Origin: CBDBJR01 sp965206445
Lineage (GTDB): Bacteria > Pseudomonadota > Gammaproteobacteria > Arenicellales > Poriferihabitantaceae
Assembly (NCBI GenBank): GCA_965206445.1
Contig: CBDBJR010000001.1
Coordinates: 186,001 to 250,000 of the forward strand
Length of the DNA stretch: 64,000 nt
Reading direction: 5' to 3'
This document shows positions 44,090 through 52,318 of this stretch, in pieces. Numbering within the stretch: position 1 is the stretch's first letter; the number at the start of each line of letters is the position of its first letter. The notes under the pieces are model-generated. The model was not told the origin of the DNA, made no database searches, and saw only the letters and a list, made by a program, of their open reading frames with translations. The translations under genes and the position numbers were made by a program.

Positions 44090-45604
44090 CTACCGCTGTC
44101 CACAGGACGCAGCATACGCCGCCGCCGAGTTGCCCGCCAGCTGCCCGAAGACGGCGCCGGACATCAGCCCGGTGCCGCCCGGGTAGTTGAAATAGAAAAT
44201 CCCCCCCACCAGTTCACCGGCAGCATACAGGCCGGAGATCGGCGCCAGATCGGTATCGAGCACATTGCCGCGGCGGTTTATTCTCAGGCCGCCGAACGTG
44301 AACGTAATGCCGCAGGTCACGGCATAAGCCTCAAACGGCCCGCTATCGAGGGTATTGGCCCAGTTGGATTTGGGAATCGGCAGGCCGGTGGTGCCCTTGC
44401 CGTCCTTGATGTTGGGGTTGAACGGCGTGTCCCGATTCACCGCCCGGTTGTAGGCGTCCAGCGTCGCCAGGGCGCGCTCGGCGTCAACCCCGTCCAGTCG
44501 GGCAAGCAGCTCCGGCAGCGTATCCGCCCGCACCCGGGTAACCTGCCGGATGCGGTATTCGTCGCGCTGTAGCGGCACGACTTTCTGGTCAAAGATCTGC
44601 CACGCGAACTGCCCCGGCTGCTGCAGGATCACGCCGCCGTATTTGGCATAGGTGTAGTTGCGAAAATCGGCGCCTTCATCGACAAAGCGCTCGCCGTTGG
44701 CGTTGAGCATGACCGCGAACGGATAGGAGTGTTTTTGGAAGCCGTCGCCGACCGCGAGGTCGCCAAACTCGGGCGCGTTGCGATCCCAGCCGACCGCATG
44801 GCAGCCGGACCAATGACCATACGGAGCGGCGCCGACGTCGAGCGCCATGCGGATGCCGTCGCCGGTGTTGAAGCGCGAGCCGCGCACCTTGGCCAGGTCC
44901 CAGCCGGGGCCGAGGTAGCGCGCCCGCCAGGCGGGGTTGGCCTCGAAACCGCCCGCCGCCAGCACGACGCTGTTACAGGCGATGGTTTTGCTGTGACCGC
45001 CGGAGTTGACCCGCACCCCGACCACCCCGCGGTCATCGGTCAGCAGCGCGGTGGCGCGGCTGTCGTAGCGGATCGCAATGCCCTGCGCCGCCGCCATCGT
45101 TGTCAGCGCATCCACCAGGCCGGGGCCGCCGCCCCAGGCCTCTACCGTCAGCCCACCCCAGAACGTGAACCGACCGCCGACGTTGAACGCCTGCCGCCCC
45201 CAGATCGGCCGAAACCGCACGCCGTTGGCGCGCATCCATAACAGCGTGTCCCGGCTGCGTTTGACCAGCAGCTCGACCAGGTCGGGGTCGCAGCGATACT
45301 GCGTGACCCGGCCCATATCGTCAAAAAACTGCTCCTCGGTATAGGTACCGAAGTCCGTACGGGCGATTTCCTGATCGGTCAGATCGGGCATCAACGCGCG
45401 CAGGTCGGCCACGCCGTTATAGACGCAGCGGATGGCGCCGGCGGTAAAGCGGCTGTTGCCGCCGGACTCGTCCCGCGGCGCGCGCTCCAGCACGACCACG
45501 TCGGCGTGCTGCTCGGCGGCGGACAGCGCCGCGCACAGGGCCGCATTACCGCCGCCAATGACCACGACGTCGGCACGCTCGGGGATAGCATGGTCAGCGT
45601 TCAT
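44090..45604 (-). CDS. tcuA: FAD-dependent tricarballylate dehydrogenase-like protein (TcuA)
   Basis: 504 residues from ATG 45604 (MNADHAIPERADVVVIGGGNAALC). The frame stays open to 45781 but that part belongs to a repeated non-coding leader. FAD-binding VVVIGGGNAALCAALSAAE, then ESGGNSRFTAGAIR, VVLAAGGFEANPAWRARYLGPGW, and the C-terminal GLRINRRGNVLDTDLAPISGLYAAGELVGGIFYFNYPGG (in parts: LYAAGELVGGIFYFNYPGG). These match the fumarate-reductase/TcuA flavoprotein family. TcuA oxidises tricarballylate to cis-aconitate; no tcuB or tcuC is adjacent, so another substrate is possible. Confidence 0.85.
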   Translation of the reverse strand: MNADHAIPERADVVVIGGGNAALCAALSAAEQHADVVVLERAPRDESGGNSRFTAGAIRCVYNGVADLRALMPDLTDQEIARTDFGTYTEEQFFDDMGRVTQYRCDPDLVELLVKRSRDTLLWMRANGVRFRPIWGRQAFNVGGRFTFWGGLTVEAWGGGPGLVDALTTMAAAQGIAIRYDSRATALLTDDRGVVGVRVNSGGHSKTIACNSVVLAAGGFEANPAWRARYLGPGWDLAKVRGSRFNTGDGIRMALDVGAAPYGHWSGCHAVGWDRNAPEFGDLAVGDGFQKHSYPFAVMLNANGERFVDEGADFRNYTYAKYGGVILQQPGQFAWQIFDQKVVPLQRDEYRIRQVTRVRADTLPELLARLDGVDAERALATLDAYNRAVNRDTPFNPNIKDGKGTTGLPIPKSNWANTLDSGPFEAYAVTCGITFTFGGLRINRRGNVLDTDLAPISGLYAAGELVGGIFYFNYPGGTGLMSGAVFGQLAGNSAAAYAASCGQR

Positions 45605-45905
45605 AGCAGGGTTGGATGTATTCCGATAATCGGGTGCAGGGCGGATGATTTTTACCCGCTGCACAGTGTACACCAGTGTATGCGGCGGCGGTTTTGTGTA
45701 AAGCAGACGCGGTGAACAACCCGGCCCCCGGATTGATTCCGTGTCTGCGACACCTCCCGTGTTGCCACGATAGCCGACCACTGCTACCGTACTGCCGACG
45801 GTGAAAGCCAGCTCCGCCAGGCACCGCTTTTAACCGTCATTGTGCCATATTGTGCCGCCAATGCGCTTCGCACCGACGCCTGCCATTCGCTGACAGCCGA
45901 GCCAT
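45605..45905. repeat. Array copy 1: leader repeat + decayed mttB fragment
   Basis: 45619-45738 is a copy of the leader found before the intact mttB gene (50655-50774): it contains TATTCCGATAA, GGTGCAGGGCGGAT, TGCGGCGGCGGTTTTGTGTA and CCCGGATTGAT. It then jumps at 45739 straight to sequence matching mttB 51360-51525, including GTGTCTGCGAC and CACCGACGCCTGCCATTCGCTG, with indels. About 590 bases of mttB are missing at the junction. The fragment ends near 45905, where AT-rich DNA begins. The left end touches the tcuA start codon. Confidence 0.85.
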
Positions 45906-46003
45906 ATTCGTTGCATTGACGTTCAGTGTAAAAGAGTTTAAATTATCTTAATAGAGCTTAATAGAGCAAGCTTGTGGGTTTTTAAAAAAACACCATAATT
46001 ACA
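45905..46003. other. AT-rich 5' flank of the Schlafen-like gene
   Basis: Composition changes sharply here. The motif TTAATAGAGCTTAATAGAGCAAGCTT (45949-45974 in two halves) resembles TTATTAGAGCTTATTAGAGC found after the gene at 47456-47475 and again at 48107-48126. No good ribosome site precedes ATG 46004. Confidence 0.6.
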
Positions 46004-47452
46004 ATGGCTTATATAGATAGAAACGGTGAAAAGTATTGGATCGAAGCGATAACCGATGCGATCGCGCGGAGATCTGAGCTGAATCATTTAGACTTCAAGG
46101 AAGATTTGAGTGAAAAGCGAACCCGCTTAATTGAGCATGTAAATGCATTTGGGAATACTCCCGGTGGCGGTGCATTTGTTTTTGGGATCACCCGATCCTT
46201 CAAATTCAGCAAGACTGCGCTGGATTTCGACAAAATCGCAACCGAAATAGTAAATATTGCGAAGGACAAGCAGGAGCCTGGGCTATCAGTCGAGAGTCAC
46301 ATTCTGAAAATTAATGGGCACTTCGTTTTGTGTGCCCATGTTCAGCAAGGGGTAACGAGTCCCGTATTCATCAAAGATCGTGCTCCTTTTGGAGGGAATG
46401 CCAGCTTCAAACGCAACGGCAGTCAAACCATCACTATGTCGATTGATGAAATCAGAGAGCACCTGGCAAAATCGCGAAATGTTTCTGCAGATGAGATGGC
46501 CATAGATGCGTCATCATTAGATGATCTGGATTTTGGGATGTTAGGCAAAATTTTCCAAGAGGTTGAGCCAAACAGGCCAATTGATGAAAACCTGGTGGGG
46601 AAGCTACTGGATAATCAGATTTGTTGTGGGCCATCAGCAAAACCAAAACTTACAATTGCAGGAGCGCTAAGTTTTACATCTCACCCTCAAAAGTTTGGCC
46701 TCCTTCGAAATGCATATATTGAATTTCAGGTGTTTCGCACAAATCTCAGGGAAGAACCGCTAAAGGTAATGACTATAGATGGAAACTTAGCCAATCAATT
46801 ACTTACAAGTGTAGATTTGGTCAAACAATACGTCTGGTCAATGCCGAAAATTGTTGGAGTTCAAAGGCAGGATATACCGGCTTACAACGATGAAGTGCTG
46901 CGTGAAGTAATAGCCAATGCTGTAGTTCACAGAGACTATCGCAAAGTTCACCATCCAATAAAAATTGCGATGTTTATGGACCGACTGGAAATTGAGAATC
47001 CAGGAGGGCTGATGCCCGGGTTGAGCACACTTAATTTAATTCACAATCGTGCGTGGCGAAACCCAGTCATTGCGACACACTTCAAGAAACTTGGGTATGG
47101 AGAAATGGATGGCCAGGGGATAGATAGAATTTGCGTTTCTACTCGGCATATTAAGGTTCCTGCACCCATTTTTTACAGTCGCCCAACTGCGTTCAAAGTT
47201 ACTTTGTCTGCCCCCAAGTCCTACGAGGAATTCAGCCCTGAAGAAAAACGGCTTACGGCGATAATTTTATTGATTATGGAGAACCAGCTTGACAATGAGC
47301 GTATTCGTAACGCATTTGGAATAAATCAATCGCAGGCAAGCACGCTCCTCAAGTCTTTAGCAGAGGAGGGAATAATCAGAACAGTTTCAAAAAGCAGGAA
47401 ATTTGCAAAGTACAAATTCACTGAGAGCTATGCCGAGCAAATCTACGGCTAG
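46004..47452 (+). CDS. AlbA_2/Schlafen-type putative DNA-binding, ATP-binding protein
   Basis: 482 residues. The N-terminus is an AlbA_2 (divergent AAA_4/Schlafen) domain: HLDFKEDLSEKR, IEHVNAFGNTPGGGAFVFGI. The middle is a GHKL-like ATP-binding region with YNDEVLREVIANAVVHRDYR and IENPGGLMPGLS. The C-terminus is a winged-helix-like segment (NERIRNAFGINQSQASTLLKSLAEEGII). Such proteins are annotated as ATP-dependent regulators and frequently occur in defence islands. The gene is AT-rich and sits inside a decayed catabolic array. Its 3' end and flank are duplicated downstream. Confidence 0.88.
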   Translation: MAYIDRNGEKYWIEAITDAIARRSELNHLDFKEDLSEKRTRLIEHVNAFGNTPGGGAFVFGITRSFKFSKTALDFDKIATEIVNIAKDKQEPGLSVESHILKINGHFVLCAHVQQGVTSPVFIKDRAPFGGNASFKRNGSQTITMSIDEIREHLAKSRNVSADEMAIDASSLDDLDFGMLGKIFQEVEPNRPIDENLVGKLLDNQICCGPSAKPKLTIAGALSFTSHPQKFGLLRNAYIEFQVFRTNLREEPLKVMTIDGNLANQLLTSVDLVKQYVWSMPKIVGVQRQDIPAYNDEVLREVIANAVVHRDYRKVHHPIKIAMFMDRLEIENPGGLMPGLSTLNLIHNRAWRNPVIATHFKKLGYGEMDGQGIDRICVSTRHIKVPAPIFYSRPTAFKVTLSAPKSYEEFSPEEKRLTAIILLIMENQLDNERIRNAFGINQSQASTLLKSLAEEGIIRTVSKSRKFAKYKFTESYAEQIYG

Positions 47453-47548
47453 TTTATTAGAGCTTATTAGAGCAACTTTCAGTGAGAACAATAAAAAACA
47501 ATAATATCAGTGAGTTATAAAAAGTAAATCTGTAAATCCAGACGAATG
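47453..47548. repeat. 3' flank of the Schlafen-like gene, duplicated downstream
   Basis: This AT-rich segment (TTATTAGAGCTTATTAGAGC, AACAATAAAAA, ATATCA, AGTTATAAAAA, TGTAAATCC) corresponds block by block to 48104-48199, which follows the broken gene copy. Two segments with the same order show that gene and flank were copied together. Confidence 0.75.
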
Positions 47549-47854
47549 CTGATTGCCCGTGGCGACGCCGACCTCCGGGCCTGTATCGGTGGCAGTCTGT
47601 CGTGCATTGGCCGCATCCACAAGGGCCTGCCGATTTCCTGTATCCGGCATCGGCGCGCGCCGAAACAGCATGATCGTCTGTATTCCGATAACCGGGTGCA
47701 GGGCGGATAATTTTTTACTCCCACTTGGTGTACACCCGTGTCTGCGGCGGCGGTTTTGTGTAAAGCAGACGTGGTGAAAAATACAGCTCCCCCGGATTGA
47801 TTCAGTGTCTGCGATGCATCCCCTGTCGCCGCTATAGCCGATTTCTGCTACCGT
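47549..47854. repeat. Array copy 1 end and copy 2 start: flavoprotein fragment + leader + mttB fragment
   Basis: 47549-47650 matches the TMADH-like gene at 53240-53411 but lacks 53266-53340 (75 bases, 25 codons in frame). 47681-47802 is the second leader copy. 47801-47854 then matches mttB 51360-51413 through the same deletion junction as array copy 1. Ends where the Schlafen-like fragment begins. Orientation is the same in all copies. Confidence 0.85.
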
Positions 47855-47857
47855 TGC

Positions 47858-48123
47858 CCAATGCATTCAAAGTTACTTTCGAGGAATTCAGCCTTGAAGA
47901 AAAACGGCTTACAGCGATAATTTTATTGATTATGGAGAACCGGCTTGACAATGAGGGTATGCGCAACGCATTTGGGATAAATCAATCGCCAGCACGCTCC
48001 TTAAGTCTTTAGCGGAGGAGGGCGTAATCAGAACGGTTTCAAAAAGCAAGAAATTCGCGCAGTACAAATTCACTGAGACCGATGCAGAACAAATCTACGG
48101 TCAGTTTATTAGAGCTTATTAGA
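47858..48123 (+). pseudogene. Degenerate C-terminal fragment of the Schlafen-like gene
   Basis: Matches the last about 90 codons of the gene at 46004-47452 (47185-47452): GAGGAATTCAGCC, GAAAAACGGCTTAC, ATAATTTTATTGATTATGGAGAACC (in parts) and CAAATCTACGG. It has a small deletion after AAAGTTACTTT, a frameshift in the helix-turn-helix (AATCAATCGCCAGCACGC lacks bases found in the parent), and no N-terminus. It is a non-functional relic. Confidence 0.88.
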
Positions 48124-48199
48124 GAAGCTTCGAATAAGATCAATAAAAACAATCAATATCAATTAGTTATAAAAATCGTGCTTGTAAATCCGGGTGGCC

Positions 48200-48376
48200 A
48201 GGGGCCCTAAAGTGGGGTTGCTATGGGGCGTTCGTTGGAATCGGTCATCGGTCACACGAACTATCTCGTAATGACCTAAAATATGCGAAAATTTCTCATT
48301 TTTCTCTGTTTTTTGATGATTATATTGCAAAATATGGATGTATAATAAGATATTTCCTCATAAATAAGGTGAGAAC
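48200..48376. promoter_or_regulatory. AT-rich promoter region of the AbiL-like pair
   Basis: A good -10 candidate TATAAT lies at 48341-48346, though no convincing -35 is 17 bases upstream. AAGGTGAG at 48366-48373 is a strong ribosome site four bases before ATG 48377. A separate promoter implies the pair was acquired as an independent unit. Confidence 0.5.
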
Positions 48377-49678
48377 ATGCTTATACAATTCAGCGTTGGA
48401 AACTTTCTCTCTTTCAAGGAGCGCGTGACGTTGAATCTTGTCGCGTCGCCCCATTCTGAGCTCAAAGAGAGCAATTTGATTAATTGCAGGTCAGATATGT
48501 CTCTCACAAAGGGCGCTGTAATCTATGGCGCAAATGCCAGTGGTAAGTCAAATCTCTTAAAGTCCCTATTGATGATGAAAAGGTTTGTCCGACATTCGGT
48601 AGAACATTCTCAAGAAAATGGGATTTCATGGGTGAGGAGTTTTCGCCTAAGTGAAGATACTGAAGGTGCTCCCAGTCTCTTTGAGGTCGTGATTTGTCTT
48701 GATAGCAAGTTTTATCGCTATGGATTTGAGGTTACAAAAACCAGGGTAATTAACGAATGGCTATTCATGCAGGAGAAGCGGAAAGAAGAGCAACTCTTTT
48801 TAAGAACTGATTGTCGTAAAATCGATATTGATCGGAAGCGATTTAAAGAAGGGCATGATCTTATTGAAAAGACTAAAGATAATGCTCTGTTTTTAACTGT
48901 TGCAGCGCAATTTAATGGGAGTATCTCCAATCAAATCCTGGATTGGCTTTTGAGAAAACTTTTCGTGATCAATGCCATTGAAAACACAGACTACGGTGTG
49001 CATACAAAAAGGCAGGCCTTGGAGGATCCTAAGTTCCGAGCCCTTGCCGGACGTTTACTTCGATCTGCGGATTTTGGAATTAATTCAATTGGTGTATCTA
49101 GAGATGAATCAGCCATGTCATTTAATCTGACAGAAAATATGCCAGGGCCTTTTGTTAAGAGACTTGAGGATGAACTGGGAATCAGAATTTCAACATCTCA
49201 TTCAAAGTATGATGCAAGCAATAAGGTAGTCGGAGGCGTTGATTTTGATTTAGGAATAGACGAATCCGAAGGGACAAGACGATTCTTTTGTCTTCTTGGT
49301 CCCGTTGTTAATGCACTCAGGACAGGAGGGGTTCTTGCAATCGATGAAATAGATTCAAGTTTGCATTCCAAGCTGGTTTGGCGGATTGTGGGACTATTTA
49401 ACTCTTCTGAGACTAATGCGAATGGAGCGCAACTTATATTTACCACGCATGATACAACGTTACTAAGCCGGAATCTTTTCAGGCGAGATCAGATGTGGTT
49501 TACCCAAAGGGATAGGTATGGAGTTAGCGCATTATACTCTTTATCAGATTATGACGAGCCGATTCGCAAAGATGCATCTTTTGAAAAGGACTACTTAAAA
49601 GGCAGGTATGGAGGTGTTCCGAATATCACATCTGAATTGGATGAAATAGTATCTGCGGTTGCAGAGAAAGCGCGGTAG
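48377..49678 (+). CDS. AAA ATPase of AbiL/RloAB-type defence pair (AbiLi-like)
   Basis: 433 residues. It starts like OLD/RloA-type AAA_21 ATPases: MLIQFSVGNFLSFKERVTLNL. Walker A is GANASGKSN (residues 51-59), Walker B VLAIDEIDSSLH (319-330), and the sensor region LIFTTHDTTLLSR. This ABC-like ATPase group with a following RloB gene is the layout of lactococcal AbiL (AbiLi-AbiLii) phage abortive infection. The gene is AT-rich, has its own strong ribosome site and shares an operon with the next gene (stop to start about 4 bases). Phage defence is inferred from family and pairing. Confidence 0.88.
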   Translation: MLIQFSVGNFLSFKERVTLNLVASPHSELKESNLINCRSDMSLTKGAVIYGANASGKSNLLKSLLMMKRFVRHSVEHSQENGISWVRSFRLSEDTEGAPSLFEVVICLDSKFYRYGFEVTKTRVINEWLFMQEKRKEEQLFLRTDCRKIDIDRKRFKEGHDLIEKTKDNALFLTVAAQFNGSISNQILDWLLRKLFVINAIENTDYGVHTKRQALEDPKFRALAGRLLRSADFGINSIGVSRDESAMSFNLTENMPGPFVKRLEDELGIRISTSHSKYDASNKVVGGVDFDLGIDESEGTRRFFCLLGPVVNALRTGGVLAIDEIDSSLHSKLVWRIVGLFNSSETNANGAQLIFTTHDTTLLSRNLFRRDQMWFTQRDRYGVSALYSLSDYDEPIRKDASFEKDYLKGRYGGVPNITSELDEIVSAVAEKAR

Positions 49679-49682
49679 TTCT

Positions 49683-50285
49683 ATGAAATCCTGGGACCGT
49701 CCAAATTCATACCTGTCAAGGGGGCGCGGCAAACGTCAGCCAAAGGCTACTTTTTTGGTGGTATGTGAGGGGGCAAAGACAGAGCCATATTATTTTGAAG
49801 AATTTAGAGTGTCCTCTGCGGATATCAATATACAGGGGAGCGGAAGGAATACAGATAGTCTTGTAGAATATACAATTGACTTTATGAATAACGCAGAAGA
49901 TTCATACGATCAAGTCTGGTGTGTTTTTGATCGAGACTCCTTTGATGCCAAAAATTTTAATCGAGCCCTTCAATTGGCTCGTAGTAATAACATAAAAGTA
50001 GCCTATTCAAATGAGGCTTTTGAGATTGGGTATTTACTTCATTTTCATTATTTCGATACCGGAATGTCGCGAGATCTCTACGAAGGAAAATTATCCGGAT
50101 TACTGGGTAGGCCGTATAAAAAGAATGATCGTGGAATTTATATGGAGTTGCTTGATAGGCAGCCGCAAGCAATCGCCAACGCAAGTCGATTGTTGAAAAA
50201 CTATACTCCACCCAGGCCAGAGAGCGACAATCCATCCACCGAAGTCTTTAAGCTGGTTGAGGAGTTAAATAAATATATTGATTGA
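49683..50285 (+). CDS. RloB family TOPRIM-like protein (AbiLii-like)
   Basis: 200 residues from ATG 49683; an in-frame ATG at 49659 would overlap the ATPase gene. TOPRIM/RloB features: TFLVVCEGAKTEPYYFEEF (conserved Glu) and VWCVFDRDSFDAKNF (DxD). SNEAFEIGYLLHF is also typical. The protein probably cleaves or manipulates nucleic acid when the partner ATPase is triggered. Forms a two-gene operon with the ATPase. The next 160 bases are AT-rich and gene-free before the catabolic remnants resume. Confidence 0.88.
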   Translation: MKSWDRPNSYLSRGRGKRQPKATFLVVCEGAKTEPYYFEEFRVSSADINIQGSGRNTDSLVEYTIDFMNNAEDSYDQVWCVFDRDSFDAKNFNRALQLARSNNIKVAYSNEAFEIGYLLHFHYFDTGMSRDLYEGKLSGLLGRPYKKNDRGIYMELLDRQPQAIANASRLLKNYTPPRPESDNPSTEVFKLVEELNKYID

Positions 50286-50448
50286 TTTCGTATTGTCTTA
50301 TTGAACTCAATTGAGTAAGGCAAGAGATTATTTTATGAATTATTACTCTGCTATCCGATTGACATGTTGAAGTTACAGCATGAGTTGGGCCGAACAGCAG
50401 TGAATTAATTCAATCTCTTAGGGAAAATGGAGTCAGGGAGCAGGACGT

Positions 50449-50774
50449 CCTGATGGTGGCGGCGCAGATGGGCCGATTCTACGACCTGCCGACTTCGTCG
50501 ATAGCCGGCCTGACCGACTCCAAACTGAGCGGGCAAGAGCGCCGACCTCCGGGCCTGCGCCGGCTGCAATCTGTCGTGCATTGGCCGCATCCACAAGGGC
50601 CTGCCGATTTCCTGTATCCGGCATCGGCGTGTGCCGAAACAGCATGGTCGTCCATATTCCGATAACCGGGTGCAGGGCGGATAATTTTTCACCCCCGCCC
50701 GGTGTACACCCGTGTATGCGGCGGCGGTTTTGTGTAAAGTAGACGCGGTGAACAACCCAGCTCCCCCGGATTGA
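50449..50774. repeat. Array copy 2 end: mttB and flavoprotein fragments, then intact leader
   Basis: 50449-50528 matches mttB 51750-51829 (CGGCGCAGATGGGCCGATTC, CGATAGCCGGC, CGACTCCAAACTG). 50537-50625 matches the flavoprotein gene with the same 75-base deletion seen at 47571. 50655-50774 is the leader of the intact mttB. The order mttB, flavoprotein, leader, mttB shows that the unit was once tandemly duplicated. Confidence 0.87.
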
Positions 50775-52315
50775 TGATGCCGCGCACAGCAGGGCCGTCA
50801 CGCCGCCGACGGCACGCCCGTATCGAACCCCAGGCCGACGCGCCCGCACCGCTCTGGCGCGGCCTTGAGGGCGGGCGGTTCCACCCGTTAAGCGAGCCGG
50901 AGATCACGGCGGTGCATCGGGCCGTGCTCGACCTGCTGGAAAATCTGGGTTTGACCCAGGCGAGCGCCAGCATGATCGAGCGGGTGTGCCAACACGGCGG
51001 CAGGCTGACCGATGACCGGCGGTTGTTATTTCCGCGCGCGCTGGTGGAAGAGTCGATCGCGTCGGCCCGGCGGCAAATTGTGCTCCACGGGCAGCGACCG
51101 GGGTTGGAAATCGACCTGGGCGGCACCCGCGTGCACACCAGCTCGGGCGGCGCCGCGCCGAGTATTCTGGATGCGGACAGCGGCCGCTATCGGCCCTCAA
51201 CCACCGAGGATCTGTACGCCGCCGCGCGGTTGGTAGACGCGCTCGACAATATCCACCACTTCAGCCGCTCCCTCGTGGCCGGCGATGCGCCGGACAATTT
51301 TTCGCTGGATGTCAACACCGCCTACGCCTGCCTCGCGGGGACGGCCAAGCCGGTCAGCATCAGTGTCTGCGACGCATCCCATGTCGCCGCCATAGCCGAC
51401 CTCTGCTACCGGATTGCCGGCGGTGAAAGCCGGTTCCGCCAGGCGCCGTTTTTGACCGTCATGGTGTGCCACGTGGTGCCGCCGATGCGCTTCGCCACCG
51501 ACGCCTGCCATTCGCTGGAGGCCGCGATCCTGGCCGGGTTTCCGGTGCAGATTATCTCCGCCGGTCAGGCCGGCGCGACCAGCCCGGCGACGATTGCCGG
51601 CTCCTTGACCCAGGCGGTCGCCGAGACGCTCGGCGGCCTGGTGTTTGCCCGCCTGGTTGACCCCGAAGTCAAGGCCATATTCGCGCCGAAGCCGCTGGTG
51701 GCCGACCTGCGCACCGGCTCGATGAGCGGTGGCGGTGGCGAGCAGGCCATCCTGATGGCGGCGGCGGCGCAGATGGGCCGATTCTACGACCTGCCGACCT
51801 CGTCGATAGCCGGCATAACCGACTCCAAACTGCCGGATGCGCAGCATGGCTATGAAAAAAACCTGGCCATCAGCCTGGCCGCACACGCCGGCGCCAACCT
51901 GATTACCCAGGCCTGCGGCATGCAGGCGAGCCTGCTGGGGGTGTCGCTGGAAAGCTACGTCGTCGATAACGAGATGCTCGGCGGCATCCTCAGGTCGGTG
52001 CGCGGCGTGGAGGCCAACGCCGAGACGATTGCCGCCGATGTAATTGCCGAGGTGTGCCGCGGCGAAGGCCACTATCTGGGCCACCGGCAGACCTATGCCC
52101 GCATGAAAAGCGATTACGTCTACCCCGGCCTGGGCGATCGGCAGACGCCGGTGGAGTGGGCGGCCGACGGCTCGCTCGATATGCTGACCCGGGCCCGCCG
52201 CCGCACCGGGGAAATTCTGCGCGACCACTTCCCGGCGCATCTGCCGCCGCCGATCGACCGCTACATTCGCGCGCACTACCCGATTATTCTGGCGCGTGAG
52301 CAGATGCGAGGATAA
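50774..52315 (+). CDS. MttB-family (non-pyrrolysine) trimethylamine-type methyltransferase
   Basis: 513 residues from ATG 50774 (the preceding TTG 50771 is in frame). Family blocks: an N-terminal helical region with VLDLLENLGLTQASASMIERV, GLEIDLGGTRVHTSSGGAAPSILDAD (seen as HTSSGGAAP), FPVQIISAGQAGATSPATIAGSLTQAVAETLGG, YDLPTSSIAGITDSKLPDAQ and LGGILRSVRGVEANAETIA. There is no in-frame TAG, so it is not a pyrrolysine enzyme; relatives such as MtgB take methyl groups from glycine betaine or other quaternary amines to a corrinoid protein. No corrinoid protein gene is visible nearby, which is odd. Confidence 0.9.
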   Translation: MMPRTAGPSRRRRHARIEPQADAPAPLWRGLEGGRFHPLSEPEITAVHRAVLDLLENLGLTQASASMIERVCQHGGRLTDDRRLLFPRALVEESIASARRQIVLHGQRPGLEIDLGGTRVHTSSGGAAPSILDADSGRYRPSTTEDLYAAARLVDALDNIHHFSRSLVAGDAPDNFSLDVNTAYACLAGTAKPVSISVCDASHVAAIADLCYRIAGGESRFRQAPFLTVMVCHVVPPMRFATDACHSLEAAILAGFPVQIISAGQAGATSPATIAGSLTQAVAETLGGLVFARLVDPEVKAIFAPKPLVADLRTGSMSGGGGEQAILMAAAAQMGRFYDLPTSSIAGITDSKLPDAQHGYEKNLAISLAAHAGANLITQACGMQASLLGVSLESYVVDNEMLGGILRSVRGVEANAETIAADVIAEVCRGEGHYLGHRQTYARMKSDYVYPGLGDRQTPVEWAADGSLDMLTRARRRTGEILRDHFPAHLPPPIDRYIRAHYPIILAREQMRG

Positions 52316-52318
52316 GGC

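Noticed and set aside
45605..45781. Possible N-terminal extension of TcuA
   Set aside because: The region is a repeat copy found at two other places and does not fit the flavoprotein N-terminus, which begins at 45604.
45905..48376. Complete insertion sequence or transposon in the defence island
   Set aside because: No transposase motif or clean terminal inverted repeats seen; only TTATTAGAGC-type direct repeats are visible.
50774..52315. Pyrrolysine codon in the mttB homolog
   Set aside because: No in-frame TAG is present; the gene is full-length without it.
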